A DNA stretch of 64,000 nt from an uncultured Acetatifactor sp. (GCA_934426825.1 CAKRYI010000002.1:1-64000); one strand, 5' to 3'; positions 1 to 9,708 are shown, counted from the stretch's first letter. Made by a program: numbers and translations. Notes: a model not told the origin generated them from the sequence alone.

Positions 1-37
1 CCTTTCGTTTGAATTCGTAACTGTAACGCATAAAAAT

Positions 38-69
38 ACCCCTTTCACTGGATGTCCAGTAAAAGGGGT
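38..69 (-). terminator. Rho-independent terminator at the end of the region 1 operon
   Basis: A near-perfect inverted repeat (arms 38-51 and 56-69, one mismatch, about 14 bp) is followed on the minus strand by a T-rich run (ATTTTTA, plus-strand positions 31-37). It lies about 30 bp past the last stop codon of the minus-strand operon, as expected for its terminator. Confidence 0.7.
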
Positions 70-100
70 ACATATCAGCAGTTTAGCAAATGCGATTTTT

Positions 101-910
101 CTATTGCTGTGGAATTTCCAGACTCACCGTGCTGTCCTTATATATCACATATCCGTCCATTCTGCCGAATTCTTCAAAGTCATAATCCTCAAGCCGTCCC
201 TGTATCTCTTTTTCCTCCGGCAGCACAATATACGCACACCACTCCACCCGGACCAGTTCTGCCAATTTCGCCGCATCAATCTGTTCCGCCTCCATGGTTT
301 CATACAGTGCATTTTCCGTGGTATAATTCCATCTCTCCACCGTAATTTCCCGTCCGTAGGGCATCACCACCACGGGGGAATACTGCCTCACATACTGGAG
401 CAGTTCTACGGGAAATACCGCCTTTACCTCTCTGCCCTTCACCTCAATGGCATCGCAGATGTCCACCACGCTCTGCGGAACATGATACAGATTTTCCGCC
501 TTATGAAAATAGGGATTCTGATAAATAAAACTGCCGGAAACCATGACAAGCGCTGCTGTCGCCGCTGCAAAAACAATCTTTACTTTCCCTTGCAATCTGT
601 CATAGATTTTTACCACCGCAAAGGCAATCACCACGGTTATCGGCACAAGCCATAAAATACGGTAATAAATCTCATCCCCGATATAATCATAAATCAGTCT
701 GGCAAGAAGCGGATTGAGAAATGCCAGCAGCAGAATGACCGGCACATAGCCAAACAGGATTCTGACAGGCTTTCTTTTCTCCGTAACCAACAGATAAACC
801 AGAGACAGCAAAAACCAGATTACAATCAGTCCCGTACCCATATAGGAACGAAAATATTCATTTTCCACCTTCCACATATAGCTCATGCTATCCCAGATAC
901 GATATAACAT
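101..910 (-). CDS. C-terminal half of a DUF6077-like membrane protein, possibly split by a stop codon
   Basis: This 269-residue protein has several hydrophobic segments in its first half (about residues 25-45, 52-72, 82-102 and 110-130) and a soluble C-terminal domain that probably faces outside. I chose the ATG at 910 because AAGGAG lies 7 nt upstream; the ATG at 916 is too close to it. The preceding gene (923-1999) is in the same reading frame: its TAA stop is followed by two codons and then the ATG at 916. Read through the stop, the two would form one protein of about 632 residues. That suggests a nonsense-split gene, though the RBS could support separate translation or reinitiation. I recognise no catalytic motif. 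It is the last gene of the region 1 glycan operon, so a role in surface sugar transfer is inferred only from context. Confidence 0.7.
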   Translation of the reverse strand: MLYRIWDSMSYMWKVENEYFRSYMGTGLIVIWFLLSLVYLLVTEKRKPVRILFGYVPVILLLAFLNPLLARLIYDYIGDEIYYRILWLVPITVVIAFAVVKIYDRLQGKVKIVFAAATAALVMVSGSFIYQNPYFHKAENLYHVPQSVVDICDAIEVKGREVKAVFPVELLQYVRQYSPVVVMPYGREITVERWNYTTENALYETMEAEQIDAAKLAELVRVEWCAYIVLPEEKEIQGRLEDYDFEEFGRMDGYVIYKDSTVSLEIPQQ

Positions 911-922
911 CTTCATTCTCCT

Positions 923-1999
923 TTAAAGTAACACATACAAAAGCGCCACGCCCACACAGGGAATACAGCATGCGGCAAGCAGTATCAGGAACTTCCATTT
1001 CCGATAGCAAAACGCCGCGCAAAGCCCGGTCACCCCCACAAGCATACATACCAAAAGCGTGCCCAGAGAGCTGCACAGGCATGCCGCAGTCAGTGTACAC
1101 AGCAACAATCCCCAATAAGAAAGGGAAATCTTTTTATTTTCCTGCAAAAATTCCAAAAGCAGATACAGCATAAACAAAAGCATCGGTATAATGATATTGC
1201 CCAAAGCCGCTTTCCCCTGCCTGCTTCTCGCAATCATAAAATTTTCTGCCGTATAAAAAGAGTAATCGCCAAACAGCACCAGTAATTCCGTAAGAATCAA
1301 AAACAGGGGGATACGCACTCTGTTTTTCGCAAACAGCCTGCTTCCCAGCAGATAAAAAATCGCATACGTCATCGCTATCAACAGGGGCGAAATCATCACA
1401 TGTGCCACGCTTGCGGTGCGGATTCCGGAAATTCTCGCCAGAAATGCAATCCAGATAGGAAACGGTGCCAGACCGTATCTGGCGTCCAATGCCTCCGCCC
1501 CACCGCTGTAAGCGGCTTTCTGATACATCGTATCCGATTCCTCCGCCAGATTTGCCACGGCAATGTAATAGGCGTCGTCCCCGTCCGCATAGGCAAGGCG
1601 CACTGCCTGTATCACCTGAAACGCCAAAATCGCCCAGAATATCACCCACAACACGATCTTTTCCGTCCGCTGTTTTTGGGTGAGTGACTCCACCACCCGA
1701 AGCTGTGTCCGGCTGTTCTTTTTACGGTACGCAAAAGCAGCCAGCGCCGCCAGCAAAAGAACCGCAATATATCCTGAAAATACCTGCACTACCCTTGTCA
1801 AAGTACCTTCCCTTAAAATAAACGGCACTGCAATGACCTCAAATCCTGCCCAGAGCGTCATCTGTCCGCTTATCCACGCAAAGGGAAGATTTCCGGTATG
1901 TTTATCCACCGAAAAAAAGAGTGTACCCACCGCCGTGGGAATCAATAACAGCAAAACACTCCACAACAGCATTTTCGCCACCATCATATCCGCATCCAT
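923..1999 (-). CDS. DUF6077-type polytopic membrane protein (N-terminal part)
   Basis: A 358-residue hydrophobic protein with about nine predicted membrane spans. The segment around residues 135-185 (ADGDDAYYIA, then RYGLAPFPIW) matches the pattern I associate with the DUF6077 family, a group of uncharacterised clostridial membrane proteins found in glycan loci. The acidic pair early in the protein is reminiscent of GT-C glycosyltransferases, but I cannot show activity. The start at 1999 is uncertain: the AAAGG upstream is almost adjacent to it, so the ATG at 1987 may be used. The reading frame continues past its TAA into the gene at 101-910, so the intact ancestral protein was probably longer. 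Confidence 0.7.
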   Translation of the reverse strand: MDADMMVAKMLLWSVLLLLIPTAVGTLFFSVDKHTGNLPFAWISGQMTLWAGFEVIAVPFILREGTLTRVVQVFSGYIAVLLLAALAAFAYRKKNSRTQLRVVESLTQKQRTEKIVLWVIFWAILAFQVIQAVRLAYADGDDAYYIAVANLAEESDTMYQKAAYSGGAEALDARYGLAPFPIWIAFLARISGIRTASVAHVMISPLLIAMTYAIFYLLGSRLFAKNRVRIPLFLILTELLVLFGDYSFYTAENFMIARSRQGKAALGNIIIPMLLFMLYLLLEFLQENKKISLSYWGLLLCTLTAACLCSSLGTLLVCMLVGVTGLCAAFCYRKWKFLILLAACCIPCVGVALLYVLL

Positions 2000-2002
2000 C
2001 CT

Positions 2003-3793
2003 TTACTTTGCACCATTTACTTTCTCCAGCACATAGGCACTGTCCCCGTGGACACTTTGCCCCTGCCAGAGTTCTGACTGAATCCGAAAACCGTATTCCT
2101 TCTCCATCTGTTCCAGAATCGAATCACCGTCCACCTCTTCCTTTATCAGCAAAACAACCTGCTGCAGTTCTTCGATGGAGTCCTTATCTTTCCGATTTTT
2201 CAGTTCCTCCGGCTTTACCAAAAGTGTCTTTTGATAGTTGGTAAATTCCAGAAGATTTTCATAATATCCCACTCCCTCATATACACAGATACAGGGAAGA
2301 TAGGCATAATTCTCGGAAGCCTGTCTCTGCAGTCCGTACCCCCGATACATATACGTTCCGTCGTACTGCGCCAGACCGATAATCTGACAAACGACAAGAA
2401 TACCACTAAACACAAGGGGCATACAGTGTCTTTTTCCCCACTTGCGCATACCGTACCCAATCCTGCCGAGCAACAACACTCCTGCCAATACCACAAACGG
2501 AAACAGCGGCATAATGTATCTGTCCACCAGATAGGGAGACATTCTTGCCGCCAGCAAAAAATACCCGGCTACCGGCAAAAGAAACAGGCGCCCTACCTGC
2601 GTCACGTTTTCTTCCCCATGAGCTTCCTGCCCTCTCATTTTCCTACTCCGTACCCGCTTAACGATAGCGGCTGTCCCAATGAAAAGCGCCACCACTGCCA
2701 GCGCTGCAAACATCACAACACCAAAGGTTCTGCCTGCCAGAATTTCTCCGAAGGATGCCAGTCTCGCGCCATAGCCGGTAAAGCCCTCCGCCAGATTGTC
2801 CAGCGCTTCCACACCCCTTCCGCTGGAAAACACGTCCGATATTGCAAACGGGAACAGTACAAGCCCGATAACTGCCGCCGACATCATGGAGCGCATATAA
2901 CACAGCGCTTCCTTTTTCCTTTTCTGCACCAGTAAAAACAGGAATGTCACCGCCGCCAGAATCAGGCAGTAAAACAGGAAAAAATACTGCGTCAGAAATC
3001 CAAGCACCGTAACGGCAATCAGCCCCTTATTGTGCGCCGCAAAGGACTTATCCGTCCACTTTTTCATATGTATGGCAAAAAGAGCCACACAGAAAAAAGT
3101 CAAAAGAGCATACATCCGGACCAATAACACCGACGCCATGGCTCCCGTGGAAAGTCCGTAGCAAAGCGCGGCAAGAATTCCCATGCCTCTGGCATATTCC
3201 TCCATGCCCGCAAGAATCGCCAGTTTTCTTCCCAGCCCCATCAGTAAAATCAAAATTCCTGTCACTGCTGCAAGATTTATGAGGCAGCCCACAAACGGCT
3301 CCGCGCACCTCTGAAACACAGAGGACAGGGTATGAAGCAGCATAAAATGAACCGGAGGGTGATTGTCATCCTTTACGTTAAAATAAACGGACAGATAATC
3401 GAATGCGTCCCTGCCGTCCACCGTGATATACTCCTGAAAGGCTTTTGCGTCTATCCACACCGGCTCCCCGTACACATCCGCCTGATAGGAAAGCATTTTG
3501 CTGTTTCCCTTGTTTTTCAGGACATCCGCCACCGTGTCCGTCAGATTTTTGAGCGTCTCTCCCGCTGTCTCTCCGCGGATTTCCCGCTCCACGAATTTCG
3601 CCAGTCTTCCCTGGGGCTGTGTCGGGACAATCCATGGATTAAACTCCGCATTTGCCAGTTCAAAGCTCAACAGTTCGTCCATATGATAGCCTTCTTTTTG
3701 CATGACACCCATGATCAGGGCAAGCAGGCATACCAGTACCGCTATCGCTTCCGGCAGCCACTTATCTATCTGCTTTACTCGGTTCTTTTCCAT
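2003..3793 (-). CDS. GT39/ArnT-like GT-C membrane glycosyltransferase
   Basis: A 596-residue protein: one membrane span at about residues 14-33, then GYHMDELLSF, where the acidic pair after the first span is the usual GT-C (PMT/ArnT, GT39) signature. A long extracytoplasmic loop follows, then at least eight further spans and a soluble C-terminal domain. GT39-like enzymes use polyprenyl-phosphate sugars as donors on the outer face of the membrane. I moved the start to the ATG at 3793 because AGGAAAGG lies just upstream, inside the last codons of the preceding gene; longer forms would overlap that gene without a ribosome site. Donor and acceptor are unknown. It sits in the operon with a GtrB-like GT2 (6282-7238) that could supply its donor. 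Confidence 0.8.
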   Translation of the reverse strand: MEKNRVKQIDKWLPEAIAVLVCLLALIMGVMQKEGYHMDELLSFELANAEFNPWIVPTQPQGRLAKFVEREIRGETAGETLKNLTDTVADVLKNKGNSKMLSYQADVYGEPVWIDAKAFQEYITVDGRDAFDYLSVYFNVKDDNHPPVHFMLLHTLSSVFQRCAEPFVGCLINLAAVTGILILLMGLGRKLAILAGMEEYARGMGILAALCYGLSTGAMASVLLVRMYALLTFFCVALFAIHMKKWTDKSFAAHNKGLIAVTVLGFLTQYFFLFYCLILAAVTFLFLLVQKRKKEALCYMRSMMSAAVIGLVLFPFAISDVFSSGRGVEALDNLAEGFTGYGARLASFGEILAGRTFGVVMFAALAVVALFIGTAAIVKRVRSRKMRGQEAHGEENVTQVGRLFLLPVAGYFLLAARMSPYLVDRYIMPLFPFVVLAGVLLLGRIGYGMRKWGKRHCMPLVFSGILVVCQIIGLAQYDGTYMYRGYGLQRQASENYAYLPCICVYEGVGYYENLLEFTNYQKTLLVKPEELKNRKDKDSIEELQQVVLLIKEEVDGDSILEQMEKEYGFRIQSELWQGQSVHGDSAYVLEKVNGAK

Positions 3794-3797
3794 GACA

Positions 3798-5108
3798 CTA
3801 CCTTTCCTGTATTTCCTCCACTGCCACGTATCTAAGGCATCCGGCACAGTTTTTCAACATCCATGCCATCCAGAGCAAACCTACCGTAATCGTCTTTTTA
3901 TAATCCATCATACCCGCGCCGCGCATGGTATACCCAAGCACCATGCACAGGGAGGTGAGCAGGCACATAAAAGCCACTGCCCATACAGATTTTTTCATTC
4001 CCACGGATTCCCTCTTTTTCCCAAAAAGAGAACCACAGACTGCCGCCGCCTTTCTGAGCAATACCATCAAAAGCGCTGCCGTAAACCACCAGCAGCCATA
4101 GTCCAGATAATATTTTGTGAGAAACGGCGTATGCTGCCGCATGGCATCATAATTACTGCCGGAATAAGAATCATAAAACTTTCCGGATAACTGCCGCTGC
4201 AATACAATGGGTGCCAGCGTATAGGCGCCCGCGTCCGCTATAACATCATGTATAATTTCCCCCTTATGCCGGCTCCACGCACCGGCCGCCACTGCAAAAA
4301 GCGCTTTCTGCGCACCCGCTGCGCCCAACTGTTCTTTCGTCTTTTCCCAGAGAATCCTCTGCACATTGTCCGCATAGTAATCCACCTGAAAAGCCTCCTG
4401 ATCCGACAGACATTCCCTGACCTCCTGCGGCAGATAACCATAGTCCTCCGCCATATGAGGCCATGCACACCGGCTTGCCAGTGAAAGAGCTGCCTGTTCC
4501 TCCGCACTTACCGTTTCGCCCATTCCCAAAGCCTCTGTTTTCAGCCGTCCGGCGCCCACAATGATTCCCAGCGCAGCCACCATCAGAAGCGCCCGGCAGA
4601 GCACCTGCTTATAGGCTTTTACCTTTCCTCCCAAAAAGAGAATGACAACCGGAACCGCTCCAAAATACAAATACTCCGGCGCCATCAAGGAAGCTGCAAT
4701 CCAGCACGCCAACACTCCCACAAACCGCTTTAGCGTCTGTTCCTTTTGGGAAAGCAAAAGAAAACAGCCCTCCGCCAGCTCCAGTATCAGAAACGAGGAC
4801 GCAAGCGAATCCGGAGAATTACTCAGGTGGCACTGCATTGCCAACGGAAACGTAACCATGGCAAGCCCTGCCCACACCCGGAACCGTTTCTTTGCTGCCG
4901 GAATATGGAAAAGCAGCCTGTAAGCTGCAAAAAATGCTGCCACAAGCTGCACAAGATACCGGATTCCATCAAGGGGCTGCGTCCGTACTGCCCATAAATT
5001 GCACGCCATCCAAGCCAGCCCCAGAACAATCTGAACGCTGAACCCGATACATAATATTGCGCCTAATATGGCAAGTATATGTCTGCGCACACCCAAAGAA
5101 TCAGCCAT
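3798..5108 (-). CDS. Polytopic membrane protein, GT-C-like, function unknown
   Basis: A 436-residue protein with about ten hydrophobic segments and a cytoplasmic or extracytoplasmic loop in the middle (about residues 200-290). I do not recognise a named family. The start overlaps the end of the preceding aminotransferase gene by 8 bp and has GGAG 7 nt upstream, so translation is probably coupled. Position between a sugar aminotransferase and a GT39-like enzyme points to a role in making or transferring a surface sugar, but this is inference. Confidence 0.75.
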   Translation of the reverse strand: MADSLGVRRHILAILGAILCIGFSVQIVLGLAWMACNLWAVRTQPLDGIRYLVQLVAAFFAAYRLLFHIPAAKKRFRVWAGLAMVTFPLAMQCHLSNSPDSLASSFLILELAEGCFLLLSQKEQTLKRFVGVLACWIAASLMAPEYLYFGAVPVVILFLGGKVKAYKQVLCRALLMVAALGIIVGAGRLKTEALGMGETVSAEEQAALSLASRCAWPHMAEDYGYLPQEVRECLSDQEAFQVDYYADNVQRILWEKTKEQLGAAGAQKALFAVAAGAWSRHKGEIIHDVIADAGAYTLAPIVLQRQLSGKFYDSYSGSNYDAMRQHTPFLTKYYLDYGCWWFTAALLMVLLRKAAAVCGSLFGKKRESVGMKKSVWAVAFMCLLTSLCMVLGYTMRGAGMMDYKKTITVGLLWMAWMLKNCAGCLRYVAVEEIQER

Positions 5109-6231
5109 TATAAAACTCCTTTATGGTATCACAAATAGAATCCACCTGCTCCAGTGTCAGGCCGTAATACATGGGCAGTCTTGCCAGACGTTCACTCTCT
5201 TTGGTGGTGTACTTATCCTCACCGTGGAAACGTCCGAACTTCAGTCCTGCCGGTGCCGTATGCAGAGGAATATAGTGGAATACCGACATGACGCCGTGTT
5301 CCTTCATATAGCTGATAAATGCCGTTCTCTCCTCAATATCCTTCGCCTTGATGTAGAACATATGCGCATTGTGCACGCATCCTTCCGGCACAGTGGGAAG
5401 GTCGATTTTTCCCGCCTCCGCAAGCGGTGTCAGTCTCTCTTTATAGCGGTTCCAGCATGCCAGTCTTGCATCATTAATCTTGTCCGCAATCTCTAACTGC
5501 GCATACAGATATGCCGCATTCATGTCACTGGGCAGATAGGAGGAACCATAATTTACCCATGTATATTTATCAATCTGTCCACGGAAAAATTTGCTCCGGT
5601 TTGTACCTTTTTCCCGGAGAATCTCCGCATCTTCCACATTCTTTTCGTCACGGATGAGCAGGGCTCCGCCCTCTCCCATGCTGTAATTCTTAGTTTCATG
5701 AAAACTAAAGCAGCCGAAGTCACCGATGGTTCCCAGCGCTTTTCCTTTATAGGAAGCCATAATGCCCTGCGCCGCGTCCTCAATCACAATCAGATTGTGA
5801 CGTTTTGCAATGTCCATAATCGTGTCCATCTCGCAGGATACTCCGGCATAGTGAACCGGTACAATCGCTTTGGTTTTCTCCGTGATGGCATCCTCTATCA
5901 GCGTTTCGTCAATGTTCATGGTGTCCGGGCGAATGTCTACAAAAACAGGAACGGCTCCTCTGAGCACAAACGCATCTGCAGTGGAAACAAAGGTATATGC
6001 CGGCATGATGACTTCATCCCCCGCCTGAATATTGGCAAGCAATGCCGCAAGCTCCGTGGCATGGGTGCAGGAGGTGGTCAGCAGGCACTTCTTGGTGCCG
6101 GTTCTCTCCTCTATCCATTGGTTACACTTTTTCGTGTAAGCTCCGTCTCCGCAAATTTTTTGATTTTGTACACACTCTTTGATATAATCCAGTGCTTTAT
6201 CCACATAAGGGGGAACATTAAAATTAATCAT
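5101..6231 (-). CDS. wecE: dTDP-4-amino-4,6-dideoxyhexose transaminase, WecE/RffA type (DegT family)
   Basis: A 376-residue PLP enzyme of the DegT/DnrJ/EryC1/StrS family. It carries TTSCTHATELAAL (phosphate-binding region, about residue 53), IEDAAQGI (aspartate for the pyridine nitrogen, about 151) and SFHETKNYSMGEGG, whose lysine forms the internal aldimine. Its length and these motifs fit WecE/RffA, which converts dTDP-4-keto-6-deoxy-D-glucose to dTDP-4-amino-4,6-dideoxy-D-galactose using glutamate. The dTDP-glucose pathway genes (rmlA, rmlB) are not in this window, so the exact substrate is inferred. RBS AGAGG precedes the ATG. It is a different subfamily from PseC at 34339-35532. Confidence 0.85.
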   Translation of the reverse strand: MINFNVPPYVDKALDYIKECVQNQKICGDGAYTKKCNQWIEERTGTKKCLLTTSCTHATELAALLANIQAGDEVIMPAYTFVSTADAFVLRGAVPVFVDIRPDTMNIDETLIEDAITEKTKAIVPVHYAGVSCEMDTIMDIAKRHNLIVIEDAAQGIMASYKGKALGTIGDFGCFSFHETKNYSMGEGGALLIRDEKNVEDAEILREKGTNRSKFFRGQIDKYTWVNYGSSYLPSDMNAAYLYAQLEIADKINDARLACWNRYKERLTPLAEAGKIDLPTVPEGCVHNAHMFYIKAKDIEERTAFISYMKEHGVMSVFHYIPLHTAPAGLKFGRFHGEDKYTTKESERLARLPMYYGLTLEQVDSICDTIKEFYNG

Positions 6232-6281
6232 ATCTGCCTCTTTTCTGCGCCTTCACGGCGCCCTCCCTTTTCCTTTTTCTC

Positions 6282-7238
6282 CTATCGTTTGTGCCAGTCT
6301 CCCAACACATTTCCCTCCACATTATCGGTTACCCGGCTGATAATGTATTTGGGTCTGCCTTTTACTTCCTCATAAATTCTTGCGATATAATGTCCGATGA
6401 CTCCGAGGCTGAGCATGAGAAAACCGCCTACAATCAGAATCAGCAGAATAACGGTGGTAAATCCCTCCACCGCAGTTCCCATCAGATACCGCACCAAAGT
6501 CTGAATTGCCAGAATAATACTGAACAGGATTGCCACAACTCCCATAACCGTTACCATCTGCAAAGGCAGGGTACTGAAAGACGTTGCGTTGGTGATGGCA
6601 TATTTCATCAGACTCCAGAAAGACCACTTGCTCTCCCCGTACAGTCTCTCCTGCACCTCATATTGCACGGACTCCGTGCGGAAACCCGCCCAGAAAGTCA
6701 ATGCACGGAAAAAAGTATTCCGCTCCGGCAGTTCCAGCAGCACATTCACTACCTTACGGTCCAGCAGCTTAAAGTCGGAGGACGCATTCATGTCCATCTT
6801 AATCAGCTTGCTCATAATTTTATAGAACAGACCGGCAAACAATTTGTGTGCCAGACTTTCCTTGCCGCGGCTCAGCTTGATTCCTTCCACAATTTCGGCG
6901 CCGTTCCGCCACTTTTCCCACATCTGTGGAATCACGGCAGGCGGATGCTGCAAATCGCAGTCCATCACAATCACGGCATCTCCCGTTGTCAGTTCCAGTC
7001 CGGCAAAAATAGCCGCCTCCTTGCCAAAGTTGCGGCTGAACACCGCTCCCTTTACATGGGGATTTGCCGCCGCTGCTTTCTCGATTTCCTCATAAGTGCG
7101 GTCTTTGGAACCGTCGCTGATAAATACCAGCTCATAGGGAATCCCATGCTGCTCCAAAAGCTCCGATAATACCTTTGTTGTATTGGCTATATTCTGTTCT
7201 TCATTATACGCCGGCAATACGATAGATAATAATGCCAT
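6282..7238 (-). CDS. GtrB/DPM1-like GT2 glycosyltransferase with two C-terminal membrane spans
   Basis: A 318-residue family 2 glycosyltransferase. The GT-A fold starts at IVLPAYNEEQNI, has the donor-binding acidic cluster VMDCDLQHPP near residue 97, and ends with two membrane spans (about 230-250 and 265-288). This layout is typical of enzymes that load a sugar from a nucleotide donor onto undecaprenyl phosphate on the cytoplasmic face. RBS GGAGG lies 7 nt before the ATG. The neighbouring GtrII protein (7286-8845) is the expected partner that transfers the lipid-linked sugar after flipping. The sugar is not predictable from sequence. Confidence 0.88.
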   Translation of the reverse strand: MALLSIVLPAYNEEQNIANTTKVLSELLEQHGIPYELVFISDGSKDRTYEEIEKAAAANPHVKGAVFSRNFGKEAAIFAGLELTTGDAVIVMDCDLQHPPAVIPQMWEKWRNGAEIVEGIKLSRGKESLAHKLFAGLFYKIMSKLIKMDMNASSDFKLLDRKVVNVLLELPERNTFFRALTFWAGFRTESVQYEVQERLYGESKWSFWSLMKYAITNATSFSTLPLQMVTVMGVVAILFSIILAIQTLVRYLMGTAVEGFTTVILLILIVGGFLMLSLGVIGHYIARIYEEVKGRPKYIISRVTDNVEGNVLGDWHKR

Positions 7239-7285
7239 CTGTATTCCTCCATCTTTCAGCGGTTCTCTTTCTTATGAACCGTTCT

Positions 7286-8845
7286 TTAATCTCTTCCGAT
7301 ATTTTCCGTGCGGACATACAAAATTCCATCCACCACCTTTGTGGATTCCTGCCCCGGAAAACTGTCCATTTTCACATATTCCTCGGAAAAGTAAATCTTT
7401 CCCATGGTTTCCTCGTCCACAAAATTCAAGGTGGCGCCCAGATAATTTTGCATAAATGCCTGATAGTTGGCTCCGGTATATAAAAGGCTGTCCCCGGAAA
7501 GCCCAATCATTCCGCCGGTCACATCCTCCGTGATGTCCGTCACCGGAAATTCATCCGTTCCCACCACACCTAACACGGCAACCGGGATCCCCTGATAATA
7601 TCCGGGGGTCTGTTCAATGCGGTCTAACAGACGCACACAATAGGCGTATGTTTTTTCATACCGCTTCTGCAGATTGGAATACCCGATATTGTCCGTCACT
7701 CCGTAATTAAACGCCAGCACAAAAGCCGCACACAGGGCACACCATTGCAGCACGCCCGTCCGTTTCCCCTGTCTGTCGTAATATTCCAGAAACGCCAGTA
7801 TCAGAATAGGATAGACCACCCACTGATAACGCATCAGCAAATGATAATTCACTTCCGGTGAAATCAGCAAAATCACATTGGTTGCCAACGGAAGTCCCAC
7901 TGCCAACAAACCTATTATAACGAAAAATGCCGGTTTCTTCCACCATTTTCTCAAAACCGCCATTCCGGCTACCGCTCCGCAGAGGGAAAGTAACAGCAAA
8001 ATCCATGCAAGAACGGAAAAAACGTTGTTGTACAGCACGTTTCCTTTTATGGTAAAGGTTGCAAAATCCGCATACATGGTGCGAAGAACCGTAAGAATCC
8101 CTGCCTTTTCCGCTGCTCCTCCGGTGAGTCCGCCGTTGATTCCCTGATACGAATCCAGTTGTTTTCCCTGTATCGCCAAAAGCAGATAGAGCATCACAAG
8201 GTACAGACCGCTCCCTAAAATCCCCATATACAGATAGTGCAGAACTGCCTTAACCTTATCTTTTATCTCTCCGTCCTCTGCCAGACGAATCACAATGCAG
8301 TAAATGCACAACAGCACCGTAAAGGGCAGGTACGCCTGATAGGTTCCCATGCTAAGGGCGAGGCACACCGCTCCCGGCAAAAATCCCAGCCTGCTCTTTT
8401 TGGTGAAAAGCACCGAAAGCACCGAAAGCAATAGGGCAAGCATATATCCGTCCATGGTAAAAATATAGGCAAAGGTTGACGCGACCGCGGGAAAGGACAC
8501 AAGCAGCGCTGCCGTCAGCACAATCGTCCATGTTGTTTTCAGTTCCAACAGTTCCGTCAAAGCGGCAGCTGTGCAGGAAAGGAACAGCAGGCTCAAAAGA
8601 CCTATGAGCCACGGCAATGTGAAATAGGAGGAAAATCCGCATGCCACTGTCAGGAACCACCTGCCGGAGGTAATCATGTTCTGGTCAAAGTGCATGCTTC
8701 CCAGCCCGTCATGGTTGGGAATATCCGAAATCATGGCAGGCAGATGCACCGCCAGTCCAATCAAAAAAGCGGACAAAAATGCAATCTTCCATTCTCTTTT
8801 CAAATGCGTTTTTACTGTTTTAAATGCTTCTGTCGGTGTCAACAT
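7286..8845 (-). CDS. GtrII-type glucosyltransferase-domain membrane protein
   Basis: A 519-residue polytopic protein (about eleven spans) resembling the glucosyltransferase II (GtrII) family, known from O-antigen modification. The first extracytoplasmic loop holds NHDGLGSMHFDQN followed by GRW, the pattern shared with the second GtrII protein at 18543-20192 (DDTPSLYYFDEG, then GRW). The soluble tail of about 110 residues begins after the last span. GtrII enzymes move a sugar from undecaprenyl phosphate to a polysaccharide outside the membrane. RBS AAGGAAG precedes the ATG. Its upstream neighbour is an SGNH hydrolase, a combination that recurs around 18.5-23.3 kb. Confidence 0.82.
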   Translation of the reverse strand: MLTPTEAFKTVKTHLKREWKIAFLSAFLIGLAVHLPAMISDIPNHDGLGSMHFDQNMITSGRWFLTVACGFSSYFTLPWLIGLLSLLFLSCTAAALTELLELKTTWTIVLTAALLVSFPAVASTFAYIFTMDGYMLALLLSVLSVLFTKKSRLGFLPGAVCLALSMGTYQAYLPFTVLLCIYCIVIRLAEDGEIKDKVKAVLHYLYMGILGSGLYLVMLYLLLAIQGKQLDSYQGINGGLTGGAAEKAGILTVLRTMYADFATFTIKGNVLYNNVFSVLAWILLLLSLCGAVAGMAVLRKWWKKPAFFVIIGLLAVGLPLATNVILLISPEVNYHLLMRYQWVVYPILILAFLEYYDRQGKRTGVLQWCALCAAFVLAFNYGVTDNIGYSNLQKRYEKTYAYCVRLLDRIEQTPGYYQGIPVAVLGVVGTDEFPVTDITEDVTGGMIGLSGDSLLYTGANYQAFMQNYLGATLNFVDEETMGKIYFSEEYVKMDSFPGQESTKVVDGILYVRTENIGRD

Positions 8846-8859
8846 TTTTACACTTCCTT

Positions 8860-9708
8860 TTATTCTGAAAGAAATTCATAAACCGTGCGGGCAATGAGTT
8901 TTCTGCCCTCCTCATTGGGGTGCAGTCCATCCCTGGTGTAGATTTCCCAGTCACTCCAGTTTGCATGGGGATAAAAATCGTGGTACAAATCCAGCACCTC
9001 CACTCCCATCTCCTGTGCAACCTGCTTTTCCGCCTCCACATAGTTCTCTAAAACACCACCGCCCAAATCATATTGTTCACAGGTAAGCTGCGGTATCTCA
9101 TTCGCCGGATACCAGCTGTAGGTCGGTGTTATCAAAACAATCCGCAGATTGGGATATGCTTTTTGCAAAGTTTTTATCGTGCTGCGGAGCGCCCCCGTAA
9201 AAGTATGCGCATCATAGGCATTCTGTGGATTTTCCAACAAAACACCCGCATGATAATCATTTATTCCGTGTTCGATAAATAAAACTTCCAAACCGTCAAA
9301 GTCCACCGTCTCCATCATATCAATGGCGATGGTAAAATAATAGGTGGCGGATTCTCTGCTGTGAACCGTCTGCTGTACCCCGAAATCCTTTGTCGCAATG
9401 GATTGGGCAAACGCCTGCATACACAATCCGTCCTTGGTATAGGCAGGTCGTTCCTCCCCGGAAAGCCGGGACATACCGGTGCCTCCCAGTGCACCGTTGA
9501 ACACCTGAGTCCCCAGCATTTCTCCAAGCAGGGAAGTCACCGAAGTTTCATCCCTGCATTCTCCCAAGATACTGTCCCCCATCACCATCACTTTGGCATG
9601 GGTTTCCTCTTTCACCTGTCTCCTGTCCCGGAAAGTAAGCGCAAACAGACCGGCAAACAAAAGTATGGCAATTACCGTATATAAAATTGCTCTCTTATAC
9701 CTTTTCAA
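8860..9708 (-). CDS. Membrane-anchored SGNH/GDSL hydrolase
   Basis: A 282-residue protein with one N-terminal membrane span (about residues 6-25) and an extracytoplasmic SGNH hydrolase domain. Block I is VMGDSILGE with the nucleophile serine (about residue 46), a glycine-rich block II follows, block III is HGINDY, and block V is DGLHPN with the catalytic Asp/His near the C terminus. SGNH proteins in glycan loci usually add or remove acyl groups on sugars. The start is TTG at 9708: an in-frame stop lies directly upstream and no ATG would keep the membrane anchor. It is clearly related to the protein at 21810-23261 (shared IND/LND-Y, GA-RS and GGVL--YV patterns). Confidence 0.82.
   Translation of the reverse strand: MKRYKRAILYTVIAILLFAGLFALTFRDRRQVKEETHAKVMVMGDSILGECRDETSVTSLLGEMLGTQVFNGALGGTGMSRLSGEERPAYTKDGLCMQAFAQSIATKDFGVQQTVHSRESATYYFTIAIDMMETVDFDGLEVLFIEHGINDYHAGVLLENPQNAYDAHTFTGALRSTIKTLQKAYPNLRIVLITPTYSWYPANEIPQLTCEQYDLGGGVLENYVEAEKQVAQEMGVEVLDLYHDFYPHANWSDWEIYTRDGLHPNEEGRKLIARTVYEFLSE

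Noticed and set aside
5101..6231. Second PseC
   Set aside because: The motifs (SCTHATELAAL, FHETKNYSMGEGG) fit the WecE/RffA group, while the gene at 34339-35532 has the PseC pattern.
6247..6262. Short GC-rich hairpin before the WecE-type gene
   Set aside because: It has no T run and lies within a short operon gap; too little to call a regulatory element.
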